Below are positions 46,589-56,029 of a stretch of DNA of 64,000 nucleotides, piece after piece. Every line of letters begins with the position of its first letter. Position 1 is the first letter of the stretch. The translations under genes and the position numbers were made by a program. The notes under the pieces were generated by a model. The model saw nothing but the letters and a program-made list of their open reading frames with translations, did not search any database and was not told the DNA's origin. Where the stretch lies: NCBI GenBank assembly GCA_965261585.1, contig CBDHDN010000063.1, positions 19,252 through 83,251 of the forward strand, in the 5' to 3' direction. This DNA comes from CBDHDN01 sp965261585 (lineage in GTDB: Bacteria > Pseudomonadota > Alphaproteobacteria > UBA6615).

Positions 46589-47533
46589 GTGCGCTTCGTG
46601 ACTTTTCGGTCCGACGGTGAAGCACGTCCAGGCCTGCACCTGGCCGACGGCGATATGCTGGATCTGCCGGCGGCTCTGACGGCCGCCGGCGAGGCCGGAT
46701 TGATCTCTGGCGACTGGCGTTCGCCGGCCGAGCGGGCGGCGAAATCGTTGGTTGATCTTATTGGTCTGGGCGGCCGCTTTGTCGACGCGGCGCGGGCGCT
46801 TGTCGAGCATTAGGACCATGGCGCACTCCAGGCGATGCGCGTCGCGGCCGACAGCGCAGAGCTGCTGGCGCCGATCCCGCGGCCGCGCAAGAACGTCTTC
46901 TGCGTCGGGCGCAACTACGCCGAACATGTCTCGGAGTCCGACCGTGCGCAGAAGGCCGACAGTGGGCTGCCGACCGCCGTCGTCGGACCCGGCGGGGACG
47001 TTCGACTGGATCGTGCCGTTTCGGAACAGATCGACTATGAGGTCGAACTGGCCGTTGTCTTCGGCAAACGGGGCCGCAACATCCCGGCCGGCAAGGCCGC
47101 CGAGTACATCTTCGGCTACAGCATTATCAACGACATAACCGCGCGCGATCTGCAGCGGCGCCACGGCGGTCAGTTCCTCAAGGGAAAGGGCCTGGATACG
47201 TTCTGTCCCATGGGGCCGCACATCGTCACGGCCGATGCGTTGCCGGCCGCGGACGATCCCGCGATTCGCCTGTGGGTGAACGGTGAGTTGCGCCAGGACG
47301 CCAGGACCAGCGCCATGATCTTCTCCGTCCCGGCGCTGATCGAATCGCTGTCGGAGGGCATGACCCTGGAGCCAGGCGACATCCTGGCGACCGGCACGCC
47401 GTCGGGCGTCGGCTATGCGATGGAGCCGCCGCGTTTTCTGCGCCACGGCGATAGTGTACGCTGTGAGATCGAGGGTGTCGGCACGCTGGAGAACACGATC
47501 GTGGACGCCGAGAGACTAGTGGCTCGATGCTGA
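46589..47533 (+). pseudogene. Fumarylacetoacetate hydrolase (FAH) family protein with in-frame TAG
   Basis: From GTG 46589 the frame reads VRFVTFRSDGEARPGLHLAD and is open to TAG at codon 75 (46811-46813). It then continues in the same frame through the catalytic domain: KNVFCVGRNYAEHVSES, the metal-binding EVELAVVFGKRGRNI, GYSIINDITARDLQRRHGG and GDILATGTPSGVGYAM. Such enzymes cleave C-C bonds of acylpyruvates or hydrate 2-keto-4-pentenoates. The last codons (VARC) come from the left end of an IS inserted at CTAG 47516. An ATG at 46835 could start a shorter form lacking the N-terminal domain. Its presumed regulator next door is also broken. Confidence 0.82.
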
Positions 47534-47683
47534 CGGATGGTTCCCATCTGTGTAACCGGGGCAAAAGGCCGGGCAGGTGAGGCTCGGGTGCGGTGAGTCT
47601 GATCCGCCACATATGGGGCAATTGTTGAGCCGCGCCACAAGATAGCGATATCGTGTGCGTCATTGTTGTGATTCGATCCGGTT

Positions 47684-48443
47684 ATGACCGAATCGCCTCC
47701 GGATATCGACGAGCTTGATATCACCTCCCTGAAGGCGTTGGTTTTGGAACTTCTTGAAGATCAGGCGGCTTTGCGTGCCGAGAACGCGGTGTTGCGTGAA
47801 GAGATCCGCCGCCTTAAAGGCCTTTCCGGGCCGCCGGATATCAAGCCCAGCAGCATGGATGGAGAAGCCCGGTCTCGGGGCAAGGCGGGTCGGGCGGCCA
47901 ACAAGGCGCGGCGTCGGGCCAAGAAAGGCCGGGTTGCGATCGATGAGAGGCGCGTGGTCGCGGCCGAGGCACCGGCGGGTTCGCGCTTCAAGGGTTATGA
48001 GGATTATCTGGTTCAGGATCTGGTCTGCCGGCCGTACAATGTTCTGTTGCGCCGCGAGCGCTGGCTGACCCCGGAGGGTGCTTATGTGGTGGCGCCCTTG
48101 CCGGCGGGGACGCAGGGTCATTTCGGCGCCGAGCTTCGCCGCTTCGTGTTGGCCCAATACCACGGGGCCCAAACCAGCGTGGAACGTTTGACGAGACTAT
48201 TTTGACGAGACTATTGCGTGATCTCGGCGTTGATATCTCCAAGCGCCAGATCATGCGGCTCTTGAACCAGGGCCAGGAAGATTTCGTCGCCGAGAGCCAG
48301 GCGGTCTTGCGCGCCGGCCTGGAAGGCGCACCCTGGATCAGCGTGGACGACACCGGCGCCCGGCATGGCGATCGCAACGGGGTGACGACGCAGATCGGCA
48401 ATGATGCGTTCGCCTAGTTTGGCACGACCTTTTCCAAGAGCCG
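47684..48443 (+). pseudogene. IS66-like transposase, N-terminal part, frameshifted and with a nonsense codon
   Basis: MTESPPDIDELDITSLKALV, a coiled-coil ALRAENAVLREEIRRLKGLS and ERWLTPEGAYVVAPLPAGTQ GHFG are typical of IS66-like transposases. A 14-bp tandem duplication (GACGAGACTATTTT) near 48193-48220 shifts the frame; the second part reads LLRDLGVDISKRQIMRLLNQ and WISVDDTGARHGDRNGVTTQ. TAG at 48416-48418 replaces the Trp of FAWFGT, and the catalytic remainder is gone. Confidence 0.75.
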
Positions 48444-48841
48444 GCATCGATCTGCTGACCGGCAAGGTTCACGCCAGCGTCGAGGATCGCCATCGCTCGC
48501 GCGAGTTCGTCGCGTTTCTCAAACGCCTCGACGCGGCCTATCCACCGAGCACCGCGATCACGCTGATCCTCGACAATCACTCCGCGCATATCTCCAAGGA
48601 AACCCGAGGCTGGCTCGCCGACCAGCGAGAGGGCCGCTTCAGTTTCGTCTTCACTCCCAAGCACGGCTCCTGGCTCAACCTCATCGAGGGCTTCTTCTCC
48701 AAGCTCGCTCGCTCGGTGCTCCGGCACATCCGCGTCGCCTCCAAGCAGGAACTCAAGGACCGCATCATCGCCGCCATCGACGACATCAACCGACATCCCG
48801 TCGTCCACACCTGGTCCTACAAACTAAACGAGGCCGCCTGA
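48444..48841 (+). pseudogene. IS630-family transposase, C-terminal half
   Basis: GIDLLTGKVHASVEDRHRSR, LILDNHSAHISKETRGWLAD and the catalytic Glu in HGSWLNLIEGFFSKLARSVL are the second and third acidic motifs of the DDE_3 domain. The N-terminus and first Asp are absent. It is fused behind the IS66-like fragment. Confidence 0.8.
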
Positions 48842-48872
48842 TATGATTCGATTCTCGGAAACACTGAACTAG

Positions 48873-49046
48873 TATGATGTCCCAGAGGTAGATGATATAT
48901 TTATGGGCAGTTTCCTATCAGGAGTCTGCCCATGCCCCGTGGTCGCCCTATCGAACCCGTCGTTCTCACGGACGACGGGAAAGATCAGCTCCTCAGCCTC
49001 GCCAACTCTCGGGCGGCGGGACGATGGCAGCGATGCCGAGCCTGAT
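48873..49046 (+). pseudogene. IS630-family transposase, N-terminal stub
   Basis: ATG 48932 begins MPRGRPIEPVVLTDDGKDQL LSLANSRAAG, the start of the same kind of transposase whose C-terminus lies at 48444-48841. It follows CTAG 48869-48872 directly. The right end of one copy and the left end of another thus meet at a shared CTAG. The stub degenerates after 49046. Confidence 0.65.
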
Positions 49047-49318
49047 AACGTGACAGTTTCATGGACGAATAAACATGTCATTTGAGCTCCGGCAAGGGGC
49101 AGGCGCGCCGAACCGCTTCTCCAAGACATCGGCAAATCGGTGTCACAGCTACAGGCTGATCCCACCACCATGCGAGCGCTTCTGTCCCTTGCGTTGCCGT
49201 TTGGCGGCCTTACGCTTGTTGATCGGCACGTAGATTGGACGCCGATCGGCGCGCTAACGCATTGACTTATATTGCTTCGGAGGGGTCAGATTTCGACGCT
49301 TAACAACAGCCGACGGCG

Positions 49319-49496
49319 TCAGGGGGAAAGCTCGCGCCGCGCCAGCGTCACCGCCAAAGGCAACGCGGCATGAATAGGTCGGGCTAAGCGCCAGGCGTTG
49401 CCGCACATGACGCAACGGTAGCCGTCGCGCTTGAAGACGAATCATCGGACGGCGGCCCAGCGGCGAGCGCTCAGGCGGACGTTGTGGCAGCTCATG
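49319..49496 (-). pseudogene. HNH endonuclease, N-terminal remnant
   Basis: MSCHNVRLSARRWAAVR, a TGA, then FVFKRDGYRCVMCGNAWRLA matches the start of phage-type HNH nucleases (CxxC zinc pair visible). The His-rich catalytic part is not recognisable. Likely prophage debris. Confidence 0.5.
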
Positions 49497-49782
49497 TTGT
49501 TTGCTGCGAGGTTGGAATCCTAAGTGGCCACTCACGGAGGAGAGTGGATTGGTGCCAAATTTACGATCCCCCGGCCCGTCGGCCTGGGACGGTGCACCCT
49601 CAAGGCCTGTCCCTAGGTGGAAGATGCTTTTCCAACAACCTATTGTGACCCTCGTCCACACAGAAAGCGTATTTTTGGACTTGTCTGACTCTGTCAACAT
49701 TCAAGGATCTAGCGAGCTTTCGAGGCGTCAAACGGTCAAAGTCCTTGGGACAATTTGCAGCGCAAAAAACTGCTCTTGGGCC
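49497..49782. other. Gap before the IS1182-like element
   Basis: 286 bp, lower GC than average. No gene or repeat I can support. Confidence 0.35.
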
Positions 49783-49866
49783 TAACAGCCCGTTGACGAA
49801 GTCTTCCCTGGACGAAGTCGGCATGGTCTGATTCTCTGGTGTCCTGGCCTGAAGGGGGGTTCGCTG

Positions 49867-52800
49867 ATGGCGATGGGACAGCAGAAGGATCGTCAGGGGG
49901 ACTTGATGGTGAGCTGGTCGGAGATGCCGCGCTCGCCAGGTCATGTATTTTACGACCGCCTGCAGTTGGTACTGATCGAGGGCGGCTTCGACGGCTTCGC
50001 CGAGGCGGTCTGCCAGCCCTATTACGCGGCCAGGATGGGGGCGCCTTCGGTGCCACCCGGGCGCTACTTCCGTATGCACCTGGCGGGCTACTTCGAGGGT
50101 ATCGACTCTGAGCGTGGGCTGGAGTGGCGCTGCTCGGATTCCCTGTCGCTACGGGAGTTCCTGCTGTTGGAGATGCGGGAACGGGTGCCGGACCATTCCT
50201 GGCTGTCACGGACCCGCGCGCGCCTGCCCCATGAAGTCCACACGGCGGTGTTTGACTGGGTCCTGGCGCTGATCGCCGAGGCGGGTCTGGTGAAGGGCGA
50301 GCGCATCGGGGTGGATGCCTCGACCATGGAGGCCAACGCGGCGCTGCGCGACATCGTGCGGAGGGACACGGGCGAGGGTTACCGGGGGATGCTGGAGCGC
50401 TTGGCCCAGGAGAGCGGTATCGAGACACCCACGGCTGAGGACCTGGCGCGTCTGGACCGCAAGCGCAAGGGCAAGAAGCTCTCGAACCAGGACTGGGTTT
50501 CCAGGAGCGACCCCGAGGCCAAGATCGCCAAGATGAAGAACGGCACCACGCACCTGGCCTACAAGCCCGAGCACGCGGTGGATCTGGTGCGCCAGGCGAA
50601 CTGACAGAAGGTAGGGGGTGCAAGTCCCCCGGAACGAAGGAGTAACCGAACCACGTTTCTCCGCGAGCCGTGCGTTGGCTCCCGTGAGGGGGCAGGCGAA
50701 GCGTCGGTAGCGGCATGGATGGGCAGGGCTATTGAGCACCGTAAAAGCGATGGTCCGGGGTGCCGAGGCTTTCAGATCGGTCGAAGGCAATATTGCAGGC
50801 GTCGTTTTGGTGAGATGTCGGCGAGCCCCGCGGTGTCAGAGAACCCATGCACGTTCGCACGCCTTCTGTTGGGACCCTGGGAGGTCTTCAAACTGCCCCG
50901 GTTGTCGTAAAGGGGCCGCGTAGGGAATGGAGAAAACCGAAGCCTATGATGAACGGTTTGAAGAAGTCGGATGAGGCCGTACGACCTGTGAGGGCGGCGA
51001 ACAAGGGAGCGCGAGCTTCTGCGGAGTCGCCGGAGGAAAGGGCCTCAACCAAGGGGAATCCGGATTGCCAAAGCACGCGCCGAACCCAGTGTCGGGTGAG
51101 CGTGCCACAGGCGGCGGCCCGGATACGGAAAGCTGCAGAGAGAAACCCGAAGGAACGTCTCACTGCGCTCTTCCACCACATTACGCCGGACGCGCTCGGT
51201 GCGGCCTACTTCGCATTGAAGAAGGACGCAGCAGCCGGTGTCGACGGCGTTACGTGGGACATGTACGGCGAGGGTCTGGATGAGCGCCTGCTCGACCTGC
51301 ACCGGCGCCTGCACAGAGGGGGAGCGTACCGGGCGCCACCGGTTCGGCGGGTAGAGGTACCCAAGCCGGACGGGGGGACACGACCGCTCGGGATCGCGGC
51401 GCTGGAGGACAAGGTCGTCCAGAAGGCGGTTGTGGATGTGATCCTGACACCGATCTACGAGGTGGTGTTTCTTGGCTTCAGCTACGGGTTCCGACCGGGG
51501 CGGGGGGCGCACGATGCGCTCGATGCCCTGGCCTTCGGGATAGAACGGCGCAAGGTCAGCTGGATAGTCGATGCAGACCTCCGGGCGTACTTCGACACGA
51601 TCCCGCGGGATTGGTTGATCACGTTCCTAGAGCACCGCATCGGAGACAGGCGGGTCATCCGTCTGATCCGGAAATGGCTGAACGCCGGCGTCATAGAGAG
51701 TGGGTCATGGGCAGATACGGGTATGGGCACGCCGCAGGGGGCAATAGTCTCCCCCGTCTTGGCGAACGTGTTCCTGCATTACGTGCTCGACGTGTGGTTC
51801 CACAAGAAATGGCGCCCGAACGTCCCGGATGGCGAAGCGATCATCGTCCGTTACGCTGACGATATCGTTGTCGGGTTCCAACACAAGCGGGATGCGGAGC
51901 GGTACCTCCGCGACGTTCGGGAGAGGCTGGCCCGGTTCGGTCTCAGCCTCCACCAGGACAAGACCCGCCTCGTGGAGTTTGGCCGGTTCGCGGATTTGAA
52001 CCGGCGCCAGCGCGGGGTGGGCAAGCCGGAGACTTTCGACTTTCTGGGCCTCACGCACTATTGCACGACGACCCTGAGAGGACGCTTTCGGCTTGGTCGC
52101 AAACCGGTTGCCAAACGGGTCAACAGGACCCTGGCGCGCATCGACGAGGTGCTTCGCAAGCGCTGGCACCACGACATCTGGGAAGTTGGTAGGTGGCTGG
52201 GGCGAGTCTGCAATGGCTGGCTCAACTACTTTGCCGTCCCAGGGTCAGGCCGGTTCATCCGTGCGTTCCTCCGCAGGCTGCAACGCCGGTGGATGCGGGC
52301 GCTACGCCGCCGGTCCCAGCGAGCCCGATTTAGTTGGAAGCGATTGGAGCGCATGACCGAAATCCTGTGGCCACGCGCCTCCATCCGCCACCCATGGCCG
52401 GACCAGCGGTTCGCCGTCAAGCACCCGAGGTAGGAGCCGGATGGTTCAACGACCACGTCCGGATCTGCGCGGGGGGTGCGCAGCAATGCGCATTCCTACC
52501 GTAACGACACCGGCGCGGTGGTGGTGGCGGAGCTGCACCCGGCCGACGAGGGCGATACGACAACGCTTCCCAAGACCCTGGCGGCGGCCGAGGCAAACCT
52601 CGAGGCGGTGGATGTGGCGCCGACGGCCGAAGATCCGGCCGAATGTGTGACCGATAAGGGCTACCACTCACGGTTGGTCTTGAAGGCGCTCGACGACGGC
52701 CCCTGGAAGAGCCGGATCTCCGAGCCCAAGCAGAAGGGTTTTGCGCGCTGGCACGGAGATGATGCGGCTCGCCGGGCGGTCACCAACAACCGGACCCGGC

Positions 52801-53141
52801 TGTTATCGGGGGTGGCCAGGGAAGCCTTCAAGCTGCGCGCCGAGATCGTCGAGCGCTCCTTTGCCCACAACCTCGATCGCGGCGGTATGCGCCGGACCTG
52901 GCTTCGGGGCCGCGAGAACGTGCACAAGCGATACCTGCTTCACGTCGCCGGCCACAACCTATCGTTGCTGATGCGCCAACTCATCGGTGCCGGCACCCCG
53001 AAGGAGGCCGTGGCGGGCGGAATTGGCGCCTTGTTCGTGCTTGTTACGCCCGCTGGAGCCGTCCTGGTCGTTCAGATCGTCCTCATCGTCTCCGAGGATG
53101 GCGAAACCGCCTTCGCCGCGATATGCTTCGCCGTGGCGTGA
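49867..53141 (+). CDS. IS1182-type transposase, intron-interrupted (exons 49867-50586 and 52506-53141)
   Basis: Exon 1 reads MAMGQQKDRQGDLMVSWSEM, PYYAARMGAPSVPPGRYFRM, the first catalytic Asp region GERIGVDASTMEANAALRDI and ends HAVDL. Exon 2 continues DTGAVVVAELHPADEGDTTT, VTDKGYHSRLVLKALDDGPW and KLRAEIVERSFAHNLDRGGM RR. Removing the intron rejoins HAVDL-DTGAV in frame with no loss. The intron is in the sense orientation, so splicing would restore a 451-residue transposase. A good GGGGGG ribosome site precedes the start. Confidence 0.85.
50587..52505 (+). mobile_element. Group II intron, copy 2 (1919 bp)
   Basis: Same length as copy 1, with a handful of base differences. Starts GTGCGCC and ends ...CTACCGTAAC. 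The 5' exon ends GATCTG, sharing ATCTG with the copy 1 site. Sense orientation within the transposase gene. Confidence 0.95.
50949..52433 (+). CDS. ltrA: Group II intron reverse transcriptase/maturase (copy 2)
   Basis: About 494 residues with all RT motifs and YADD plus the maturase X domain, as in copy 1. It keeps Trp in IPRDWLITFLEHRIG, the state I expect for the active form, whereas copy 1 has Gly. No endonuclease domain, so mobility would rely on replication-fork or ssDNA targets. It is encoded in intron domain IV. Confidence 0.94.
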   Translation: MNGLKKSDEAVRPVRAANKGARASAESPEERASTKGNPDCQSTRRTQCRVSVPQAAARIRKAAERNPKERLTALFHHITPDALGAAYFALKKDAAAGVDGVTWDMYGEGLDERLLDLHRRLHRGGAYRAPPVRRVEVPKPDGGTRPLGIAALEDKVVQKAVVDVILTPIYEVVFLGFSYGFRPGRGAHDALDALAFGIERRKVSWIVDADLRAYFDTIPRDWLITFLEHRIGDRRVIRLIRKWLNAGVIESGSWADTGMGTPQGAIVSPVLANVFLHYVLDVWFHKKWRPNVPDGEAIIVRYADDIVVGFQHKRDAERYLRDVRERLARFGLSLHQDKTRLVEFGRFADLNRRQRGVGKPETFDFLGLTHYCTTTLRGRFRLGRKPVAKRVNRTLARIDEVLRKRWHHDIWEVGRWLGRVCNGWLNYFAVPGSGRFIRAFLRRLQRRWMRALRRRSQRARFSWKRLERMTEILWPRASIRHPWPDQRFAVKHPR

Positions 53142-53178
53142 AACCCGGTCAATGACGCCTTTTTCAACGGGCTGCTAA

Positions 53179-53604
53179 GGGAAGAAACCAAGATGCGTTT
53201 GGATGTTCGTAGCCGAAAAGGCGAACCAAGGGACGATCAGAAAGTACAAGCGATCCGTCGCCAGGGCCAAGATGAACTACCCGCCAATGCGAGTTTATCA
53301 GTCTGCCGCCGATTTTTTTGTTATCGACGAGCTGCTGAATGTTGCTGAGCGCTGTGTCTCCAAGAGAGATGCCGAGTTCCTCAACGTATGCCGAGTGTCT
53401 GACGTCAGCGTCTATGGGACAGATTGAGGTGATTTCGTAACGGAGGATTTCTGGTTCATCGTCGTGACCGAAGGGAACGAAGATGAGACAGGAATCGATG
53501 AGTTCGAGAGACACCGCCGAGCGGACGGTGCGGGATATTCGCCGCAAGACCCGCAAGCAGTGTCCGTCGTCAAAATGAATGGGACATCGGAGGCGGTCAT
53601 TCAA
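53179..53604 (-). pseudogene. DUF4238-like protein, C-terminal region, truncated by the IS1182-like element
   Basis: The frame reads SLELIDSCLIFVPFGHDDEP, a helical middle and INSHWRVVHLGPGDGSLVLS DRPLVR, reminiscent of DUF4238 proteins, whose C-terminus has a SD-P motif before a PL region. It ends abruptly at NASWFLPL, where the IS starts. The upstream end is also uncertain. Lower GC than surrounding IS DNA. Confidence 0.45.
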
Positions 53605-53991
53605 CGGAGGCTCTGGCTCATACTGGTTGATGTTAAGCGGCTTGCCTGTGATGGGCCAAGCGGCGTTTTTGGATGGTCAGTTCTTTGATCTTTCTCCTTC
53701 TCTCGATGATGGCGTGGTGCTGGCCGAAGTAGACGTCAGCCGGCGTTAGATTGCCGAGGCTTTCGTGGTAGCGGCGGTGGTTGTAGTGCTCGACGAAAGC
53801 GCCGACGCCGGCCTCGAGGTCGCCTGGCAGATAGTAGTTCTCCAGCAGGACGCGGTTCTTCAAGGTCTGATGCCAACGCTCGATCTTGCCCTGGGTTTGC
53901 GGATGGTTCGGTGCGCCGCGGACGTGAACCATACCCTGGGCTTTGAGCCAGACTGCAAGATCATCGGCGATGTAGGAGGAGCCATTGTCGC

Positions 53992-55442
53992 GGCGATGTC
54001 CCACCCAATGTTGAAAAGTGCGAGATAGGCATCTTCTGATAGAGAGGCTACGCGGCCACCTCGATGTCTTCAATGACGGACTTTGCTCCGGCCTTTCTCA
54101 CCGCCTCCCGCAGGGCGGCGTCGAGGATGGGGAGCTGGCGGTAGGCCTTGAGGCGGCGGAAGGTCTTTTGCGCCTCCAAGAGGCCGGCGGCGGTCCAACG
54201 CAGCGCCATCTCGGCGTTGCGCCAGCGCTTGACGTTCCGCTGCACCGTCCGGACGGTGCCGATCGCGTTCTCGATGGCGTTGGTGCAAGCCAGCGAGCGT
54301 CGAAGTTGCGGCGGGAGGCCGAGCCGGATCACCGTCAGGATCTCGTCCAGGCCCTCCAGGATCGAGCCCGAGACGCCGGGTGCGTCATGCTCCAGACGGC
54401 GGGCGAGGTTGCGCAAGAGCCGTTCGGCCTTGGCCGCGTCGTCCTGCTGCCAGGCCTGCCGCAAGACCTTCCTGACGCCGGCATGGAGGCTCTCGTCCAG
54501 CCGGTCCGTGATGTTGCGCCCCTTGTGCACCTGGCAGCGCTGGAGGGCCGCCGCCCGCCCGAAGGTCCGCCGGATCGCCTTCGAGAGCGCCTTGGCGCCG
54601 TCGACGATGTAGAGCCGAGGCCGTTCGGGATCGAGACCGCGCTCGATCAGGTTGTCGAGCATGGCTTGCACCGTGGCCGCGTTCTCCGTCGCGCCCTCGG
54701 CCAGGCCCAGCACGTGCTTCGCGCCGCCGGTGTCGATGCCGATCGCCGCCACCATCAGGTGATCGCCGACATGGAGCCCGTCGATCTGGAGCACCACGAG
54801 ATCGAGATCGTCGAGCGGGCTCGCCAGCCAGGCCTTCAGCTTGCTTCGCGTCAACGCCACGAAACGGCGCGAGACCGCCGACTTCGAGGTTGCGTCACCC
54901 GATGCCGCCGGCAGATCGCCGCCCGCATCGTCCGGCGGGCGCACCGCGCGGGCATACTTGCGGGTCGAGACGTTGATCACCATCAGATTCATCGCCCAGG
55001 CTTGCAAGAGTTCGGGTTCCGACAGCAGCTCCCAACTCGGCAGGCTCATCTCCCGACCCGCGAAGTCCCGCACCCGAGGGCGCTCGACCTTCACTTTGCC
55101 GCCGTGGTAGGCGATCTCGCTCCGGGTCGTGCCCCATCGATGGCCCTTGCGCTCGCCCGAGCGGGCGTGGCGCGAACCGCACAAGGCTTCCGCGTCCGCC
55201 GACATCATCTCGTTCAAAGACTCGAGGCCCGCCAAAAGGCAGAAGCGATCGACGCTCATGCGCAGATCGTCGAAGGCCTCCGGCATCGATGGCAAGAGCC
55301 GACAGGATGGTTCCGAGGAACGGTCGTTGCGTGTAGTCTTGGTCATGGCGTCGTTCTCCTTGATGGAATCAGCACCCAGAGCCTAGCGGCTCCAGGCGGA
55401 CGACGCCTACTTCAGCTTTTCAACAGAGCCCGGGACATCCCC
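53992..55442 (-). mobile_element. IS256-family element, copy A (1451 bp)
   Basis: Terminal repeats GGCGATGTCCC and (reverse) GGGGATGTCCC. Flanked by an 8-bp direct repeat ATTGTCGC (53984-53991, 55443-55450), the usual IS256 duplication size. Nested in the third IS3 type. Confidence 0.93.
54048..55346 (-). CDS. IS256-family transposase (copy A)
   Basis: 432 residues with the mutator-type DDE: Asp in LVVLQIDGLHVGDH, Asp in LYIVDGAKALSKAI and Glu in TNAIENAIGTVR. The sequence CQVHKGRNITDRLDE is the conserved C/H segment of this family. Apparently intact and the same as copy B. Confidence 0.95.
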   Translation of the reverse strand: MTKTTRNDRSSEPSCRLLPSMPEAFDDLRMSVDRFCLLAGLESLNEMMSADAEALCGSRHARSGERKGHRWGTTRSEIAYHGGKVKVERPRVRDFAGREMSLPSWELLSEPELLQAWAMNLMVINVSTRKYARAVRPPDDAGGDLPAASGDATSKSAVSRRFVALTRSKLKAWLASPLDDLDLVVLQIDGLHVGDHLMVAAIGIDTGGAKHVLGLAEGATENAATVQAMLDNLIERGLDPERPRLYIVDGAKALSKAIRRTFGRAAALQRCQVHKGRNITDRLDESLHAGVRKVLRQAWQQDDAAKAERLLRNLARRLEHDAPGVSGSILEGLDEILTVIRLGLPPQLRRSLACTNAIENAIGTVRTVQRNVKRWRNAEMALRWTAAGLLEAQKTFRRLKAYRQLPILDAALREAVRKAGAKSVIEDIEVAA

Positions 55443-56029
55443 ATTGTCGCTCAGCAGCCGAGGCTTGTGAGCAACCTCTGCCCTGTCACAACCCGATGCC
55501 TGCAGGGCTAGCATGAGCGTACCGGTCACGTCTTCAGCCCGCATGGTGGTGCACAGCTTCCAGGCGATGATGTAGCGCGAGAAGTCGTCCAGGATCGTTG
55601 ACAGATAGAACCAGCCCCAGCCGATGACCTTGAGGTAGGTGAAGTCGGTCTGCCACAGCTGGTTCGGTGCTGTGGTCTTATCGTGGAACTCATCGGCTGC
55701 CTTGATGACGACGAAGGCCGGGCTGGCGATCAGGTCGTGGGCCTTGAGCAGGCGGTAGACGGACGCTTCCGAGATGAAGTAGCCCTTCGCGTCGGTGAAC
55801 GTCACTGCAAGTTCGCGTGGCGACAGCTCCGGCTCATCCAGGGCCAGCTCTACGATCTGGCCGCGGATATCGTCCGGGATACGGTTCCACACCCGGCCGG
55901 GACCGCAATTGCGATCTTCAAGACCGGCCTCGTCAAAGGCTCGATAGCGATCGTACCAGCGATAGAATGTGGTCGTCGGAATACCCAGCTTGTCCAAGGT
56001 GCGCCGGACCGGCAGATGGGATCGCTCGA

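Larger units (their letters stand above)
47516..48872 (+). mobile_element. Chimeric transposase element bounded by CTAG
   Basis: Left end CTAGTGGCTCGATGCTGACG; right end ...CACTGAACTAG. The left two thirds encode an IS66-like transposase, broken; from about 48445 the sequence switches to the C-terminal half of an IS630-family transposase. The ends do not match each other, consistent with recombination between two elements. Confidence 0.75.
49783..53178 (+). mobile_element. IS1182-like element hosting a group II intron
   Basis: Ends TAACAGCCCGTTGA and (reverse) TTAGCAGCCCGTTGA form the terminal inverted repeats. Without the 1919-bp intron the element is 1477 bp. The left flank is featureless DNA; the right flank is a truncated DUF4238-like gene. 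Confidence 0.85.

Noticed and set aside
44434..52433. Reverse transcriptases considered as defence RTs or diversity-generating retroelements
   Set aside because: They carry a maturase X domain and lie in RNA elements with GUGYG starts and domain-V-like ends, so they are group II intron maturases. No template/variable repeat pair was seen.
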